DNA from: Casuarius casuarius
Lineage: Eukaryota; Chordata; Aves; Casuariiformes; Casuariidae
DNA length: 64,000 nucleotides
Reading direction: 5' to 3'
NCBI GenBank assembly: GCA_003342895.1
Contig: PTFA01000087.1
Span: forward strand, 1,760,708-1,824,707
Part shown: one piece after another, positions 39,201-52,400 of the stretch
Layout of the letters: each line of letters opens with the position of its first letter
Position numbering within the stretch: position 1 is the stretch's first letter
Made by a program: the position numbers and the translations under genes
Notes under the pieces: model-generated
Told to the model about the DNA's origin: nothing
Databases searched by the model: none
The model's input: only the letters and a program-made list of their open reading frames with translations

Positions 39201-42194
39201 GTTTTCACAAAAAATTAACTCTACAACTTAATGAACTATCCACAGAGCAATNTGCATGCTGTCAAAAGTCAGATCCGTTAAGAACTGCATGAAGGCAAGG
39301 ATGAAACTCCACCTTGTTGCAGAATAATTGCTTTTTGCATATCTGCATCTGGAATACATCAGTGTAGGTCCTTGCTGGAGATGGAAAGGAGCTACTGCTT
39401 TGACTCAGTCTGCCAGTTATTGAGAATAAGGAAGCAGAGCCAGCTGCCTGAATATATGACATTCAAAAGCTGAAGCGGACTAGTGCAAGTGTGGAGTAAG
39501 TGGTAGAAACCCACAAAGCCTCATGCACCTGAAGAGAACATGGAAAAAGGAAGAGATGACTGTGTGAACCTCGACAGATGAGGTTAAAGATGAGAGAAGG
39601 GAAGAGTGAGGGTGATGTTACCACAGGAGTTAGAGCTACTGAAGATAAGCTCAGTGGGCATTTGCCAATGAGACATGCCCAGTAAGTAAAAGAGATCTCA
39701 AAGGGGCAAGACAGCTGGGAATGGAGAACTGCCTTAGCAGCTGGAAAATTGCTCTACCACTGCTTTTTACTGCCATGTGGTGAATGTGCTCATCCCATGA
39801 AAACAGTAATAATCTCTTTTGAAAAAGTGTATCTTGAGATTGCACTGAAATCAGACAGGTGTCTAAATTTTAAGCTTGTGACAGGAATTTTTAAAAATGG
39901 CTAGTGACATCNTTACGTTGACAACTTATCATATTTGGCTCCAATCTTGATGCTTAATAGATCCTGCTTTAAATAGAATCATGACCATTAAGGGCTCAAG
40001 AGCTAGTTAAAAATAGACAGAGGGCAGAGAACAGACTTAATATGCACCTCTGTAAAGCCTATCCTGGAAGGGAACATCCCAATATGTCACCTATCTGCTG
40101 TTTTTTCAAGTAATGGGGAGTACCAAGTGCAAGTTTCCTCATGGCTTCATTATAAGGCTTAGGATAAAATTGGAGCCTTTTATGATTCTGGAGAACCTGA
40201 GAGTTCAAATTACAAGTGCACTGTACAGCTGGACCACCTGTCCTTTGATCTGCCACAGTTCTGCAAAACCTGCCAGATAGGTGGAGACCTGAAACTGTGT
40301 GAAGGATGGAAGATCAGGGAAATGGAAGTTTCCTATTAAGAGTCAGAAAAGTAAACACTTGATACAACTTGGAATTTGAAACAAGCTTTGCAGTGTCTGC
40401 TGAATTCAAGGAAGAGTAAAATTATCTTTAAATATTTGGATTCCTGCATGAAAATTCATACGAAAAGTATTCTGGAGTGGCAAAGTGACTGTGTTTCTGA
40501 CTCACTCCTGCAGTAACAGCAGCAGTAATAATTCAAGGAGCAACAAATTAAAAGCAATCTGAGCAGAGAAGGTGTCTAGATGTTGTAAGCTGAAGACTTG
40601 GAAGTGAAGCTTATTAAGATCATTTGAAATGTCCAGTGGTATAATCTAGAGATAGTTGATGAGAATCAATTAGAAATGACACTGGATTCTCTGACAGCTC
40701 AGTTGATTCAAGCTCCTTCTGAGATTGGGCTTCTAATCTCAGGAGTGTAATATATCACCTTGGGGTTTGCTGGTTTAGTAAGGGTGGCTTCAGGTGTGGC
40801 CAGTGCTCCTCTAAAGCCTGACAGTCCTGTGCCACAGCAGTCTCCCACATGGATCGATGATCCCCAAAACTGCAAATTCAGATAAGCTGATTTTGCAGTT
40901 TCCNCTCCCCAAGAGATAAAAGTATGTGTCTCCTTGGGTCTACAACAGATTATTCAGAAAGCTGGCTGAAAAACAAGAACAAAGCTGAGTGGTGCGTGTG
41001 TTGCAGCGGAATGACTTTTTTCAGATTTGGAGAGTAAGAGCAGACAGAGGCAAGCTGGCTCCTCCCTCCGATCAACCAGTAACCTGGTAGTTTTCACCTG
41101 ATTTGAAATTTCTGCCCTGTCTGACTAGAGGGGAGGGGTTTGAGCCTGGGATATTTTACATAAAAAGGGATATGATTTGATGAACAGCCTGTGAGGTGTT
41201 TTTGAGCTAGTCCTCTCCTCCTCTTGGTTTTGGCTTGAGTTCCACCTTGGACCAGAGAAACTCCCCAATGAAAGATTTCTGAAATGAGGATTTCAATCTG
41301 TTTCTCAAACACTTCCCTCCTGCATGTCTCCATGTTATTACTATGGGCAAAGCAGTACTGGGTAGAAAACAGACAGCTGGCATTTAAAATTGTACACTAA
41401 AAACCATCTTCAGGCCTTTTCCATATTAAAAGCAAAATTGTCATAGGGTTTACAGTTCACAAATCCATGCTGCTATTTAATGCATTCTTTGCCAATTAAA
41501 AGGAACCGGCTATATTCTTTGCTGCCTGCAAAGGTAAATCTTTCCAGCTGCTTAATCCTACAAACCTGGCCTAGATNAAATATTGTCTGAGCCAAGCTCA
41601 TGTTTGTAACATAACTCTCTGCAAACCTGCAGGAAGCTGGGATATTTGGGGGTAAGCAGTGGAATCGGCAAAGGCTCCTCATTAGCCTTCTCTGAAGGCA
41701 AAGACTGGGGAGAACTAAGCATCTTTCAACATCAGATCGCAAGATGAGAACTCCCAAGCAACTGTTGACTACCCTGTCCTTCTTTCATCCTTTTATTAAA
41801 TATAGTACCTTAGGATAAGCAATCAAGCGTATTTAATTCCCATGCCTTAAACTTTTTAACAGCAGAGGGAATTTTAAAGAGCTCATCAAATAAGATGATT
41901 TTAAAGAGTTCATCAATACTTATAATTAACAATTTATGCAGTCTTACAGCTTAAGACAGATCAAATTAGCATCAGTAGCTCTGAAGAAAAATGGTTGGTT
42001 GCTAATGCTTCACTGGCAGCAGCATTCATACAACATCCTTTCTCATTTCATTAGTTAGATGAGGGATATGTTATTGCCAGTGGGACATTTGGTAGAAGTT
42101 AACGTTTACTTCCTGATAGGAAAATCTCACTGGCCAGATTTCCTTCTCATACCATATCAGTGGAGGATAATATCACTTGAAATAAACAGCCACA
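36271..42194. other. No gene recognised
   Basis: Unique AT-rich sequence. No repeat family, RNA gene or credible exon is visible apart from the tandem duplication at 41,871. Confidence 0.55.
41871..41916 (+). repeat. Imperfect tandem duplication, 27-bp period
   Basis: ATTTTAAAGAGCTCATCAA at 41,871 recurs at 41,898 as ATTTTAAAGAGTTCATCAA, with one mismatch in 19. Confidence 0.88.
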
Positions 42195-42425
42195 ACAGGC
42201 TTGCATTACAGCAAGGAAGATTCACTNTTAAACAGTGACATGCTGAAACAGATTAGCTGTAGAGGTGGTGGAGCCTCCATTACCAGGAGTCTTTAAAAGC
42301 AGCTTAACACATTTCTCTCAGAAATGGCAGAGTTGGGTTGATCTTGCCTTGGGGGGAGAGGAGGATGTACTAAATGATCCTGTATTAAATGTCCCTCCCA
42401 GCCCTGCAGATTTATGCTTCTAGGC
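42195..42425 (+). mobile_element. CR1-type LINE 3' end, 5'-truncated
   Basis: This is a short 5'-truncated copy in forward orientation. GAGGTGGTGGAGCCTCCATT, followed by AGGAGTCTTTAAAAGCAG, corresponds to the C-terminal ORF2 block (EVVEPPLPGVFKSS in translation). TGTCCCTCCCAGCCCTGCAGATTTATG near 42,390-42,416 corresponds to the CR1 3' end (GGTCCCTTCCAGCCCTACATTTCTATG type). It contains one N at 42,227. The 5' boundary is approximate because similarity fades into the flank. This form, with a final coding segment next to a very short 3' end, is typical of old amniote CR1 copies. Confidence 0.8.
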
Positions 42426-45385
42426 TAAAGTAAAGCAGAACTGGTATAAGCTGGCCTTGCCTATTGACCTTGCTACCAAGGAGACCCACTGCTGGGTAAA
42501 TATACTTTGACTTCAGTGACAAACTATAGTATCAGATGGCTCCCTGTCATAGAAAAAAAAATCAGCTTATGTGTTGTTTTCACTATGCAGAATCAAGTTA
42601 AAATTAGGTTTCTTTTCTGATGACCCAAAGCCACGGCGTGACTATATACTTCTGCTCCAGAAACTGGTGAAGTTTGAACAACTCTTACCCAGACGTTAGA
42701 TCCCAGCCAGTTTTTCTCCTTCACCTTTTCCTTGGGCAGTAACTCAGTCTAGTCTCTCCTTTCTTCTGTGTGTCATCCAAGACAAAAAGAAGAGTAGTCT
42801 TCCTCAAGAATTTTGTATCAGAAGAATACCAGTGTTTTCTGTAGCTGCAGATACAGCTTTGATTTTTTTAATGTTGCTTTTTAGAGCCAGGATTCTCAAA
42901 CATCTCCTCTTTTACTTTTGAAATTTATTAGAAAGCTATAAAAATAAGAGGAAGTCATCTCTGATACCCGTGGTGAGTGAGGCACAGCTTAGAGCAGAGG
43001 TTTAGAAACTGAAGTTTTAATGAGTTCTGGCCCTGACTTTTGGGCTCCCAGAGTTAGCACGTATTTACCAGTCACCTATCACAGAGGTATTAGATGTAGC
43101 ATTTGTAAAAGGATTCTTGAAAGTTGGATACAGACCAAGTTTTCATGTGAAATTCTCCTGTTTGTGATATCTCTGGGCTGATTTTGAAATAAGTGTCAAT
43201 AAAGGCATAAGGCAAATGTGTCCTCAAACTAGATTTTATGGCAAAACTGGACAAAAGTAGGAGGAAAAAGCATCTCTTGCACCTTGCTTTGGCTAGTAAT
43301 GCATAGGGTTCCATTACTTTCCCAATGCTTTAAATCACTGTTATGATAAGGTATATAAAACTCCTCTCTGATACCTCTATTGCTTAACAAGTTGACCTTG
43401 AAGCAAATCATGATTATTGCCCTTGCCGCCTCTTTAAATCTTTGTGTCAGTCGCTCAGCTTTTTCATTTCCACCTTCCCTTTATTAAGCCTTAAAGCTAA
43501 TATACGGGACTGAATTTACCAGCATGCTCTGGTCGTTTTGTGCAGCCTTTGTGACNCAGGAGAGCTGTAAACTTATACCAGCCAGGCTAAGTCAGTTTTA
43601 TAGCCCCTGAGTATTGCCAGAGAAAGGTAAAGCAGCTGGGGTGCATCAGAGAATACAACCCACCATTTAAAATTCAGGATTGTTGTGAGTTCTCCTAAGT
43701 GCACTGACAAATACTGGTTAAAATAATTTATGATCAGTTGATCCTCCTCCACTTGCAAGCTTGCACTTGAGAATGCTGTCTTTCCTGATAAAGATTCACG
43801 TGTTCTGATGGCCTAAAATTGTTCTTGGTTTTTAATAAAATTGACCTGAGAAGATTTGTGTGGGGGGAGAGCAACTATAGCAATTAATTATTTGGAAAGA
43901 GCAATTCCTCCCTCCTGCCTTTCCTCATCTAGCTAGTTCACAGTTCATTGTCTTTTCTTCTTTTTAGTACTAACTGTAAGTCGTTACCTTCCTCCCACTG
44001 CCCACAAAACAAACGAGATGGAGCACTTGACTCAATCTGTTTCCTAGTGGAAGCATACCCAAGTGACAAACAAACAACGGGGCACTTAATGCTAGCTTCA
44101 TCAGAATAGTCAAATTCTACTTTCTTTGAAGGAGAGCTGAATTCTCCTCTCATTTCCTCCAGACACAAAATCCAGTGGTCCTTGGTGGGACATCTCACTG
44201 GGATGCTTAGGCTTCAGCTGCTAATGTTTTAGCTTATCTATGGATAAAGGGNAGATCCAGCTCTGGGGCAGTGAGCATAGCATCACAAGCACCTACTTGA
44301 AAGAGTAGCTTGGTCCTCAGCTCTCACCCAACTGATGGGTTTGGGGAGCATCCTGCACCCACTGGTTCCTTGAGGTGTGGGACTTGCTCCTTTCTTCTCG
44401 GCAGCCAGGAGCTTCCATGGCCTGGANGAGAGTATGCCTAGCCTTTCTCAGGAAAAAAATGACCTTAGTTCATGCTAACGTGTGAACTTTGTTTAGGAGA
44501 GATGGGAAAAGGAAGAGCATGATGGAATCCATGACATCTGCAGCTTCGCTATCCCCATTTCCATAGAGTTGCTGTACAGATTTTTTTTAATGTTCTATAA
44601 AAGCTAACCTGTCTCTTAAATCCATTTTCTTCCCCTTTCCTGTGCAGAGCTTAATCTCTTATATGACATCAGCTTTTAATAGAACTTATTTTATTCCAGC
44701 ACAATTTTTGCAGCTTCTCTTTTATAGCCAGAATTAGAAATGAAATTACCTGGAAAGCAATATTCTGGCCACTCCAGAGAGAAGCCAAGTTTTGAGCTAT
44801 GCTTATGAGCAGAAAAATATAAATGTAACAGGAAGTGAAACACCCTCCACTAACTTTCCTCTTCGCATAGAGACAAAAAGCTAGCATGTTTTAAAGTTTC
44901 AGCCTTCTCTGAATGTTTTCATCTAATGTCCTGGCCAAGTCAGGTGTTGAGTTTACATATAAATCGGGACAATGAATCATTAAAATTCTGCTAGACAAAG
45001 TAAAGACTACAGAAAGCCATGGATTATTGAATTTTTTTTTACGTTTGAGAAAAGAGTATTATAATCTGAGCTTTAAATTGGAAAGCAGATGGTAGATTTC
45101 TCTTTCTTTATAAATAAGTAACTGTCAGCCAAAATATTAAAGGATATTTCAGTGTTCTAGGGATTTCTGACAATAAGCTTAAAATTCTTAAATTTTCTGA
45201 TCTATCAAGGAACTCAATAGTTGCAGAGATTTAGTAAGCATGATCCAAGGTTTCACTGAAAGGGTAAGTGATTTCTTTGTCAGATCTGTTTGATTCAGAG
45301 ACTTTAGAAAAATCTATGATGAGAGGGGTTCAGAGTTCTGTGACTATACCTTTTCCACATGTAAGTACCAGTTTAAGTAAGTTTA

Positions 45386-45435
45386 ATTAAATCTTCTTTA
45401 CTCAAAAAAAAAAAAAAAAAAAAGAAGAAGAAGAA
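45386..45435 (+). repeat. A20 tract then (GAA)4, preceded by ATTAAA
   Basis: Twenty A (45,404-45,423) are followed by four GAA units. The poly(A) signal variant ATTAAA lies 12 bases upstream, the spacing of a cleaved and polyadenylated transcript. It could be the tail of a retroposed RNA, but I find no recognisable gene body or target-site duplication, so a simple A-rich repeat is equally likely. Confidence 0.7.
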
Positions 45436-48080
45436 ATTTACAGGTTTATCAGTGTCTTAGAAATGTTAACAGAAGCTCTCTGGATTTTGAGAAATGTACA
45501 GATAATTAGACTAATAGCTTATCAAGGCTGATGTTAAATTCTGGTAGGATTTAGCTGTGCTTATGTAGTTTAACTTTCATATAGTAGACTTTGTTCAGTT
45601 TTCTACTACAGCTACTATNCAGAAGGTTTCTGAAATGCTCTGGAACCCGCAGTAGATCATGTTTTGTTACCATACTGCTGAAGGGAAACCTCCCGTTCTG
45701 TTACATTGCNTACCTGAACAAATCAATCTCTCTCATCTTATGCATATGCTTGAGAGAATAGACAAGTGTNTTATATGTCCCCCCACCCCAGCTGATAGCC
45801 AGTAGTCCTTCCAGCATAATAGTTATAGGCTCCAGGGCTGCTGATGNTTGCTGTCTCTGATCATTTTTTCCCCATGAGAGAAATGAGAGGGAAATGCTTG
45901 ACTTACAGACATGGGTCCTGAAGTGAGATCTGTTTTGATCTTGAGGTTTTTTTCCAAATTTATAGCATTCATAGTTGTGGACTACCTGAATCCNAGAGAC
46001 CTAAAGAATGTTTCTTCATTTTAAACTTTCCCTTATAACTGCCCAAAGTGAGGTCTCAAATTGGGGTGGGGGATTCGAAAGCTCCTTACTCTAGCTTGGG
46101 CTGGCAGATGATCTAGTCAATCAATTGCTGGGTAAAAGTGCTCGGGTAGTTTAGCAGTAACTTGGGTTGATGGACCCCCCTGCCTATTAATTTCCTCTCT
46201 ATGAGTGTCTCTTGTTTCTTCTGAGCAATTGACACTGCTAGGCCTGACCATCTAGACCAAGAAGGAGTTGGCCTGCTGGTAAAGGATCTGAGCCAGAAGC
46301 CTAGACCCCCATCCTTCACCATGGTGCTGGACATGTTAGCATGGCCTTTCAGTCCCACCCGGGACAGGCCAGCTTTTGTAATAGCCACTCATCATGTTTG
46401 CGACTCCTGACAAGTCTGTAAAGCAACTGCAGTGGAAACAAATAGGCCCTTGCTGGTTCTTTCATCTGAGATTGGTGCTGACTGGAATGCNAAAAACTGC
46501 AGCATGACCCAGTGCTGCTTTTCCTGTCGCTCCCCGCACCATACCAATATCACTTTCGCTTCCCTTCTCTTTATTCTCCTGTTTTCTCATCACCTGGGAA
46601 ATAGCTTTATGATTCTGTATAACATGGATGAGGAAGTGGTTTTCCCATGGTAAACACCACCCACACACTTTGTAAAGTTCAGCTTATATGGGACTCAGTT
46701 GTAGTGATCAAGAAAAGTGATGAGATAACAAAAGTCAACCCCAAACCACTTTTTCCCTTTCCTCCCTTCTATGCTCGATTCCCCCTTCAGGCTTGCTCAG
46801 CCAGAATTAAACCCACAACTCTGTTTCCATGCAACCACTTCCACCACCTTCATACCAAGATGTAATATCAGGTTATGTCTCAGTTAAGCCACAGAATGTG
46901 CCACAGTAATCCCAAAGTTTTAACAAAGTGAAATGGGCTAGCAAACACTGGCCTCTTTAACAGTTAGGTAGTTTAATAGCCTTGAAGGGTTTTTTTTTGG
47001 CTATTGAATTGTTCTCTGAAAACTGTAAGAATAACTGATCACCATTTTTTCTCATTGGAAGNTTGAGTGAGAGCACAAAATCGGAGCAGTAAATTAAACA
47101 TGCTTAGTTATCTTCTATATATTAACACAGTGACCTCTGAGTTCTCCTCCTCCTGGGGGAAGCTTCAAGGCCTCCACAGTGCATTTTTTTTCCACATGTC
47201 TGCTGACTGGAATGGAGCAGTAACGGAACAGATGAAGCTGAATAAAAATGGAAAAATCTTCCCTTGAAAACTTTAACCACTTTTTTTCTCTTCTAGTGAT
47301 CTCTGAAGCTGCTTATCAGTTGTATTTTGTTATTCTTGGAAAGATATAACAATAATTCAGGGAAGGAGGAGTAGTTTCTTGATTCTCTTTACCTTCTACA
47401 CATATGCTGCTAGCCACATCCTTTCTCAGAGCTTTGCCAGAAACAGTGTTGCCTCCCCTTCTGTGCTGCTATAAGATATTTGAGAATTTTCCAATACTGC
47501 TGGAATGTCCAGGTTTTCCAAAGAGACAGNTCCTTGCCAAGAAAGCTAGATTTTTCTCTGCAAGTGGTTTTGTTGCACATGTAGTAGGGTAAGATATTCT
47601 TTGTCTTGGCCTCTGTCCCTAGTCCAGCTCTGTAGAGTTATAAAGTCTTAAAAAGCATGCTTACAAAAATATTTAATGTTTCTAGCTGTCCGCAGTTGTC
47701 CCTCATTACTTTTTCTTGTAAAAACAGCGATACTTTCTTGTATCGACTTACCAGTGTTGCTATCATATTCCCAATAGCTTTCACTAGAAATAGAGCTATA
47801 GAAATAATCTTCCTATTGTAAAATTAAATAGTGGTGATTATCAGATAGTGTGATGTTGTATTTTGGGAATATCAACTCCTACAGTCTCATCAAAAGAAGA
47901 TTGGCCTTATTATTCTAGGAAATGTGCCAAGTATGGTTTGCATTGGTATTGATGAGATGAGGACACCAATATCAGTATTGTGAAAGTTCACTGATATATA
48001 TCCAAAGGACTGAAGGTGCAGAAGAGTATTGTGCCCCTTGAAGGCCCCTTGCAGTATTAGCCAACAACATAGCTGGAGTT

Positions 48081-48099
48081 TTCTCTCTTTCTCTCTCTC
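48081..48099 (+). repeat. (CT)n-rich simple repeat
   Basis: TTCTCTCTTTCTCTCTCTC is a short pyrimidine microsatellite. Confidence 0.85.
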
Positions 48100-49288
48100 A
48101 TCATTTTCTTTCAGCTTCTCTTTCAGTATCTAAGAAAGTGCCTTGTATGTGCCTTCTCCTTTCTGCCACTTTTTGGGGGTATGAGTAGTCCCATTCTCCT
48201 CTTCAGAGCCCTTTATTTCTCCTTCTTGGAGAGTCCATGCAGCTCTCNTTCCTGGATATCACATTCTCCCAAAGCCGGAGGCTGCATGCCTGTTCCCTTT
48301 CCTCCTCTTCCCTCATTCATAATCTTTCTGGGAGCAAAGTCATTAAAAACGCTTCTGTTAGGAGGAGAGACAGAGCTGAAAAGTAGAAATTGGTAGACAG
48401 GAAATTACTAATGGCTGTCATCAACTAGTCCTTTGATTAACAGATAACTGGAGTGAAGGTCGCAGCAGTCGGACAGAGAATCCAAGGAGGAAGGATGAAG
48501 CTTGTTTCCCTCTTCTGATTCTCTCATTGCTTTCCTCCAAACCATTAGGGTTCTCTGAATGCTTTGGCCTGATACGCTATCGAAAAGCCAGCCTACTGCA
48601 GAGAGAAAAATGCCATCGTGCTGAGCCTAATGTGCTGTCGTGTTTTGTTCTCCTGGCCGCTGAAAAGCTCTAGTCACTGTTGCCCCAGGCAGAGGCTATG
48701 GAAATTAAAGTGCGGCAGGGCATGAAATAAATTAGGAGGGGTATTTGTTTTGGGGTAGGTAGCAGCGCAGGGGATCTAGGGTATTTTAGCAATTGTGTAA
48801 ATTGGGGGACGGGGAGAACATTTTAAGCTATTGATGTTTAAAAAATGAAAGCTTCCTACAGTAAGTGCATTTAGGAATCTCAACAAATAGAGAGAGCCCT
48901 TTCTTTCTTTCTCATTAGAATATTGCGATCTTAACAATAGCTTTAAAAGTTGGAGCCCTAGGATGCTTTTTATTTCAGGTACATTGCAAACTAAAGATAC
49001 AGTGTCTCTACTGATCAAACGTTAGTAGATGACAGTAGATGNTTCTATAAGCAGTCTGCAAACACTCTCTGGGGGGAAATCTCAGGTGCTTGAAAGGTTA
49101 TAAAAAAATACTTAAATTCATTCAGTGCTGTGGGAAATCTAGATGAAAATGTAGTTGCTAATGGCATAGCCAGCATCAGGCAGTAGGAAATTGCTAGACT
49201 ACCTAGAATAGATTAATTTATTGCTATGGATAAATGAGTTCATTTTTTCTAAATGGAGAGCAGGAGTGGGATTTAGGTACCCAATCAT

Positions 49289-49446
49289 AGATGCCCAGTG
49301 CTATTTTAGATGTGCTAGGCCAGCTGCCTGGCCTCCAACTGTGGCTCTGGAAAGACACACATCTCCTNTAGNTCCTGTGTCATATCTGCCAGCCCTTTAC
49401 AGGCTTCTCAGATACCCTGGGGCATCTAAAATAGCACTAGACATCT
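49289..49446. repeat. 24-bp inverted repeat with 110-bp spacer
   Basis: The left arm (49,289-49,312) and right arm (49,423-49,446) are reverse complements at 22 of 24 positions, with 16 contiguous perfect bases (AGTGCTATTTTAGATG). Flanking words (GGGATTTAGGTACCCAAT) recall the TTTAGGCACCTAA repeat common in reptile and bird genomes. It may be a remnant of a small palindromic or MITE-like element. The spacer shows no recognisable gene. Confidence 0.75.
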
Positions 49447-52400
49447 CTATTTATACAACTAAGCCTGCTAAGGAGTTAATTGTGCAAACTGGAATTAGCT
49501 TGAAATCTGAAGTCCTAANTATACGGCGTAGTCATTTAGCATTCAGAGTTGGGTTTCCTTCTGCTCTGTATCAGGAGAGAAGAGGAATGGTTGGCATTCG
49601 CCTCCTTGCTGTTATTCAGTGCGCTCTGTGCTCAGAGGTTGCCGCCTGCCANTCTAGCTCTCAAGGCATGATATCCTTCAGCATGCAAATACAATGCAAA
49701 AATAGNAAATATTCACTACAGAATTTTTAAGATGGTGTTTTGGGATTTTGTTTGGTTTTGTTTTTTCTGTTGTTAGCACAAGTTCCAAAGCATGCAAAGG
49801 ACACCGTTATTGCGGCTTTTGGTCTTGCTTAGGACAGACTTCTAACCTCCTGGGTAACTTCCAGATGAGAAGGCTGGTATGATGCATGGAAAGGAGTTGC
49901 CTTCCCCCTGCCTNTTTTTTCTTTCTTAAGCTAACAGCAATGGGAAGGGTAGGCTGTCTTTCTTCAAATACACAGATTTCACCAGCTGTTTCACAGGCAA
50001 ATGAAAATAAATGTACTAATCGCAAGGTCTAATAGAATTGAGCAAGAGACATTTTTTCTGTCTTGAAAAGGAAAGAAGAGCCAAAATTGTGATAAATAAA
50101 TAAATAAAAACAATTGAAAAATTGGATTAGATCCATTGATGTGTTTTGTTTTGACAATGGTCTTCTAAATAAAAGCTTGATATCTTTTGTTTTGGATAGC
50201 ATATTTTCACAAAAAGAATCTGTGTTTAATCTGTAAAACCAAACCACCTCCCCTGGTGTAATTATGCAGCAATGATGGCTATTTGTGGACGGGTAATATG
50301 GGAAATTTATAGCAGATCCCCCCTCTACCTCTGAACCTCAGCAAACTTTTCTCTCAAATCTCAGAATTCCCTTGTTTATCCCCTGACTTTGTTATGGCTT
50401 TCATAGATTTATTTTCATATACTAGGCCTTAAAAAGACATGGACTTTTTTTTACATCTGTGTTCCCTATACCAGTCATAGTTATTACAGTTTTGAAAAAA
50501 ATAAAAACCAGTTTCATTTACAAAAATGTTAATACAACACATTTCAACAGTTTTAGTAAAAATACTTATTTTCCAAATGTGTTTATNCAAATCTGTTTCT
50601 TCCTACAAAAAGCCTGAGCTTTGATGACTGGGCACTTTCTGAGGAGAAACATTTCTATAGAAGATTTCTTAGCAGATCTGCTTGTATTCAGGGAACTAAT
50701 TTATTTTCCTATGCAATAGGATAATATAATGCAAAACAATCACTTCTCATCAATTACATTTGATTCAAATAGCATGAAAGAGTAGCATTAGCATGAGATA
50801 GTCATTTGTTTGGCGAAATACTGTAGTTCTTTACATATCCACTAAGTATGTATGAAATAAAAAATACAGCAATTAATTGAATGCAAATGTAAAGCAATCA
50901 CAGCATATTACAAATTATAGTCTCAGTTTATCTGTAAGGTTCTCTCCTGCCCTGAGACCTGGAATGACTGTGTGAATTGACCTAAAAATGTAAGTGAAAC
51001 ATCTGAATGAAGTTAAGCTGTGTCCAATTTCACCCCAAGCATACTGTGCAAGTAGAAATACAATGAAATTTGGATCCAGTTCTGGACCAACAGAAAAACT
51101 TCCACTGATTCCAGTGGTCCCTGGATCATTGATTTCACCACAGGAGTTATTTGCAGGTTTTCTCATGCTGCTGTGGCAGGACTGAGTAAACAAATATGGG
51201 CCCAAAGCTCAAAACTAACCATCTGGGTGTGAGTAACAAGATTTGGAAATGACAGAAATAGGATTGACANTTATCTTTATTGTAAGAGTTGCTATGGCTT
51301 TTTTATTTGATTGGTCTGAAATGTGTATGTAAATGCCAACCAAGATCAGGAAATAAAATCCACAACAAGATGTTGTCCAAGTCCAGAGTTGTCATCTCAA
51401 TAAACAATGGCCATATCCTAGTATGTGACAGCTTAAACAGAAATAATATGTAGGCTTTTATCAGTAAGTTACTTGGTATGTTCATATTGCTTATAAAAAT
51501 AAACATGAGTGCTTCTTTCCTCTCTTGTGTGTGCCAGTGTGCCTGGCAATATTTTAATACCTAATGTCTGAAGATTGCAAGGGCTATAGCCTTCCACTGA
51601 TTGACAAAGGCTCTGGTGGAGCTTTGTCACAGTTTCTTGTTGCTGTAGACTTTGTGTAAAAATAAATAAAATGAAAAGTGCGCTGCACCAGATTTAAAGT
51701 ATTGTGATTACAGAGAGAGGTTGTCAAAAGCAAAAGGAAATATAAATATGGCGACATCCTTTAATGCACTGTTAATCTATCTCTGCTTTTCCTGAAGTCA
51801 GTGTCTCCTACGTCAGTAGTACTTGTTGAAACCTTAAAAATACCAGCTTAATAACTGAAAAGTGCAGTCTTCGTCTCAAGGAAAACTACCTGATGTATTG
51901 CCTGTGTCACAAAGAAAGTGACCCTCTTGGGTGATGTGGCACACTATTTGCCTTAATTTCCTATGTCACCAAATATCGTTAAAATTAAAAGGTGAGTTCT
52001 ATGGCTGGCAGTTGCAAAATCACTGCAATCTATTTTTTAACCTCCTGATTCCAGTCCTAGAATCTGAAACCACTTACCTTTGGGATGTATCTGCCTTTGC
52101 TGTCCTCAGGATACGTGTTATATTNAATGTTAATGGCAGGTGTATGCAATAGGATTTAAACGTACCAAAGAATGGAGTAACAGAATTTACTCTGCATTCT
52201 GTAAAATGTTAATATAGAGACTGCTCCATGAGCACTAAAACAGCTGCCCTGGCTTCCTTGTTTCTTAGGAGACAGGCCAGCTGACTCATGCAAAGAGCAT
52301 CATGCACATAACGCTGGGCCCTTCTTTGTGGATTGCTCTTGAACAAATGGGAACCTGCTTTGCTGCAGATCTGCCCTCCCAGAGGCGCGAGGCTGAGACC

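Larger units (their letters stand above)
42426..49288. other. No gene recognised apart from the A20 tract and CT repeat
   Basis: Unique sequence with an elevated number of single N at 45.6-46.0 kb. The minus frame 43,938-44,198 (86 codons, containing KKVEFDYSDEASIK) reads somewhat protein-like and its minus-strand continuation has a donor-like AAG|GTAACG, but there is no good acceptor and no recognised family. Confidence 0.5.

Noticed and set aside
46113..46388. 91-codon minus-strand frame considered as a retroelement fragment
   Set aside because: No reverse transcriptase, integrase or gag motif could be found in it.
49221..49730. 169-codon open frame on the plus strand, the longest in the window
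   Set aside because: It contains several ambiguous codons that may hide stops, spans the inverted repeat, and has no recognisable motif or codon bias.
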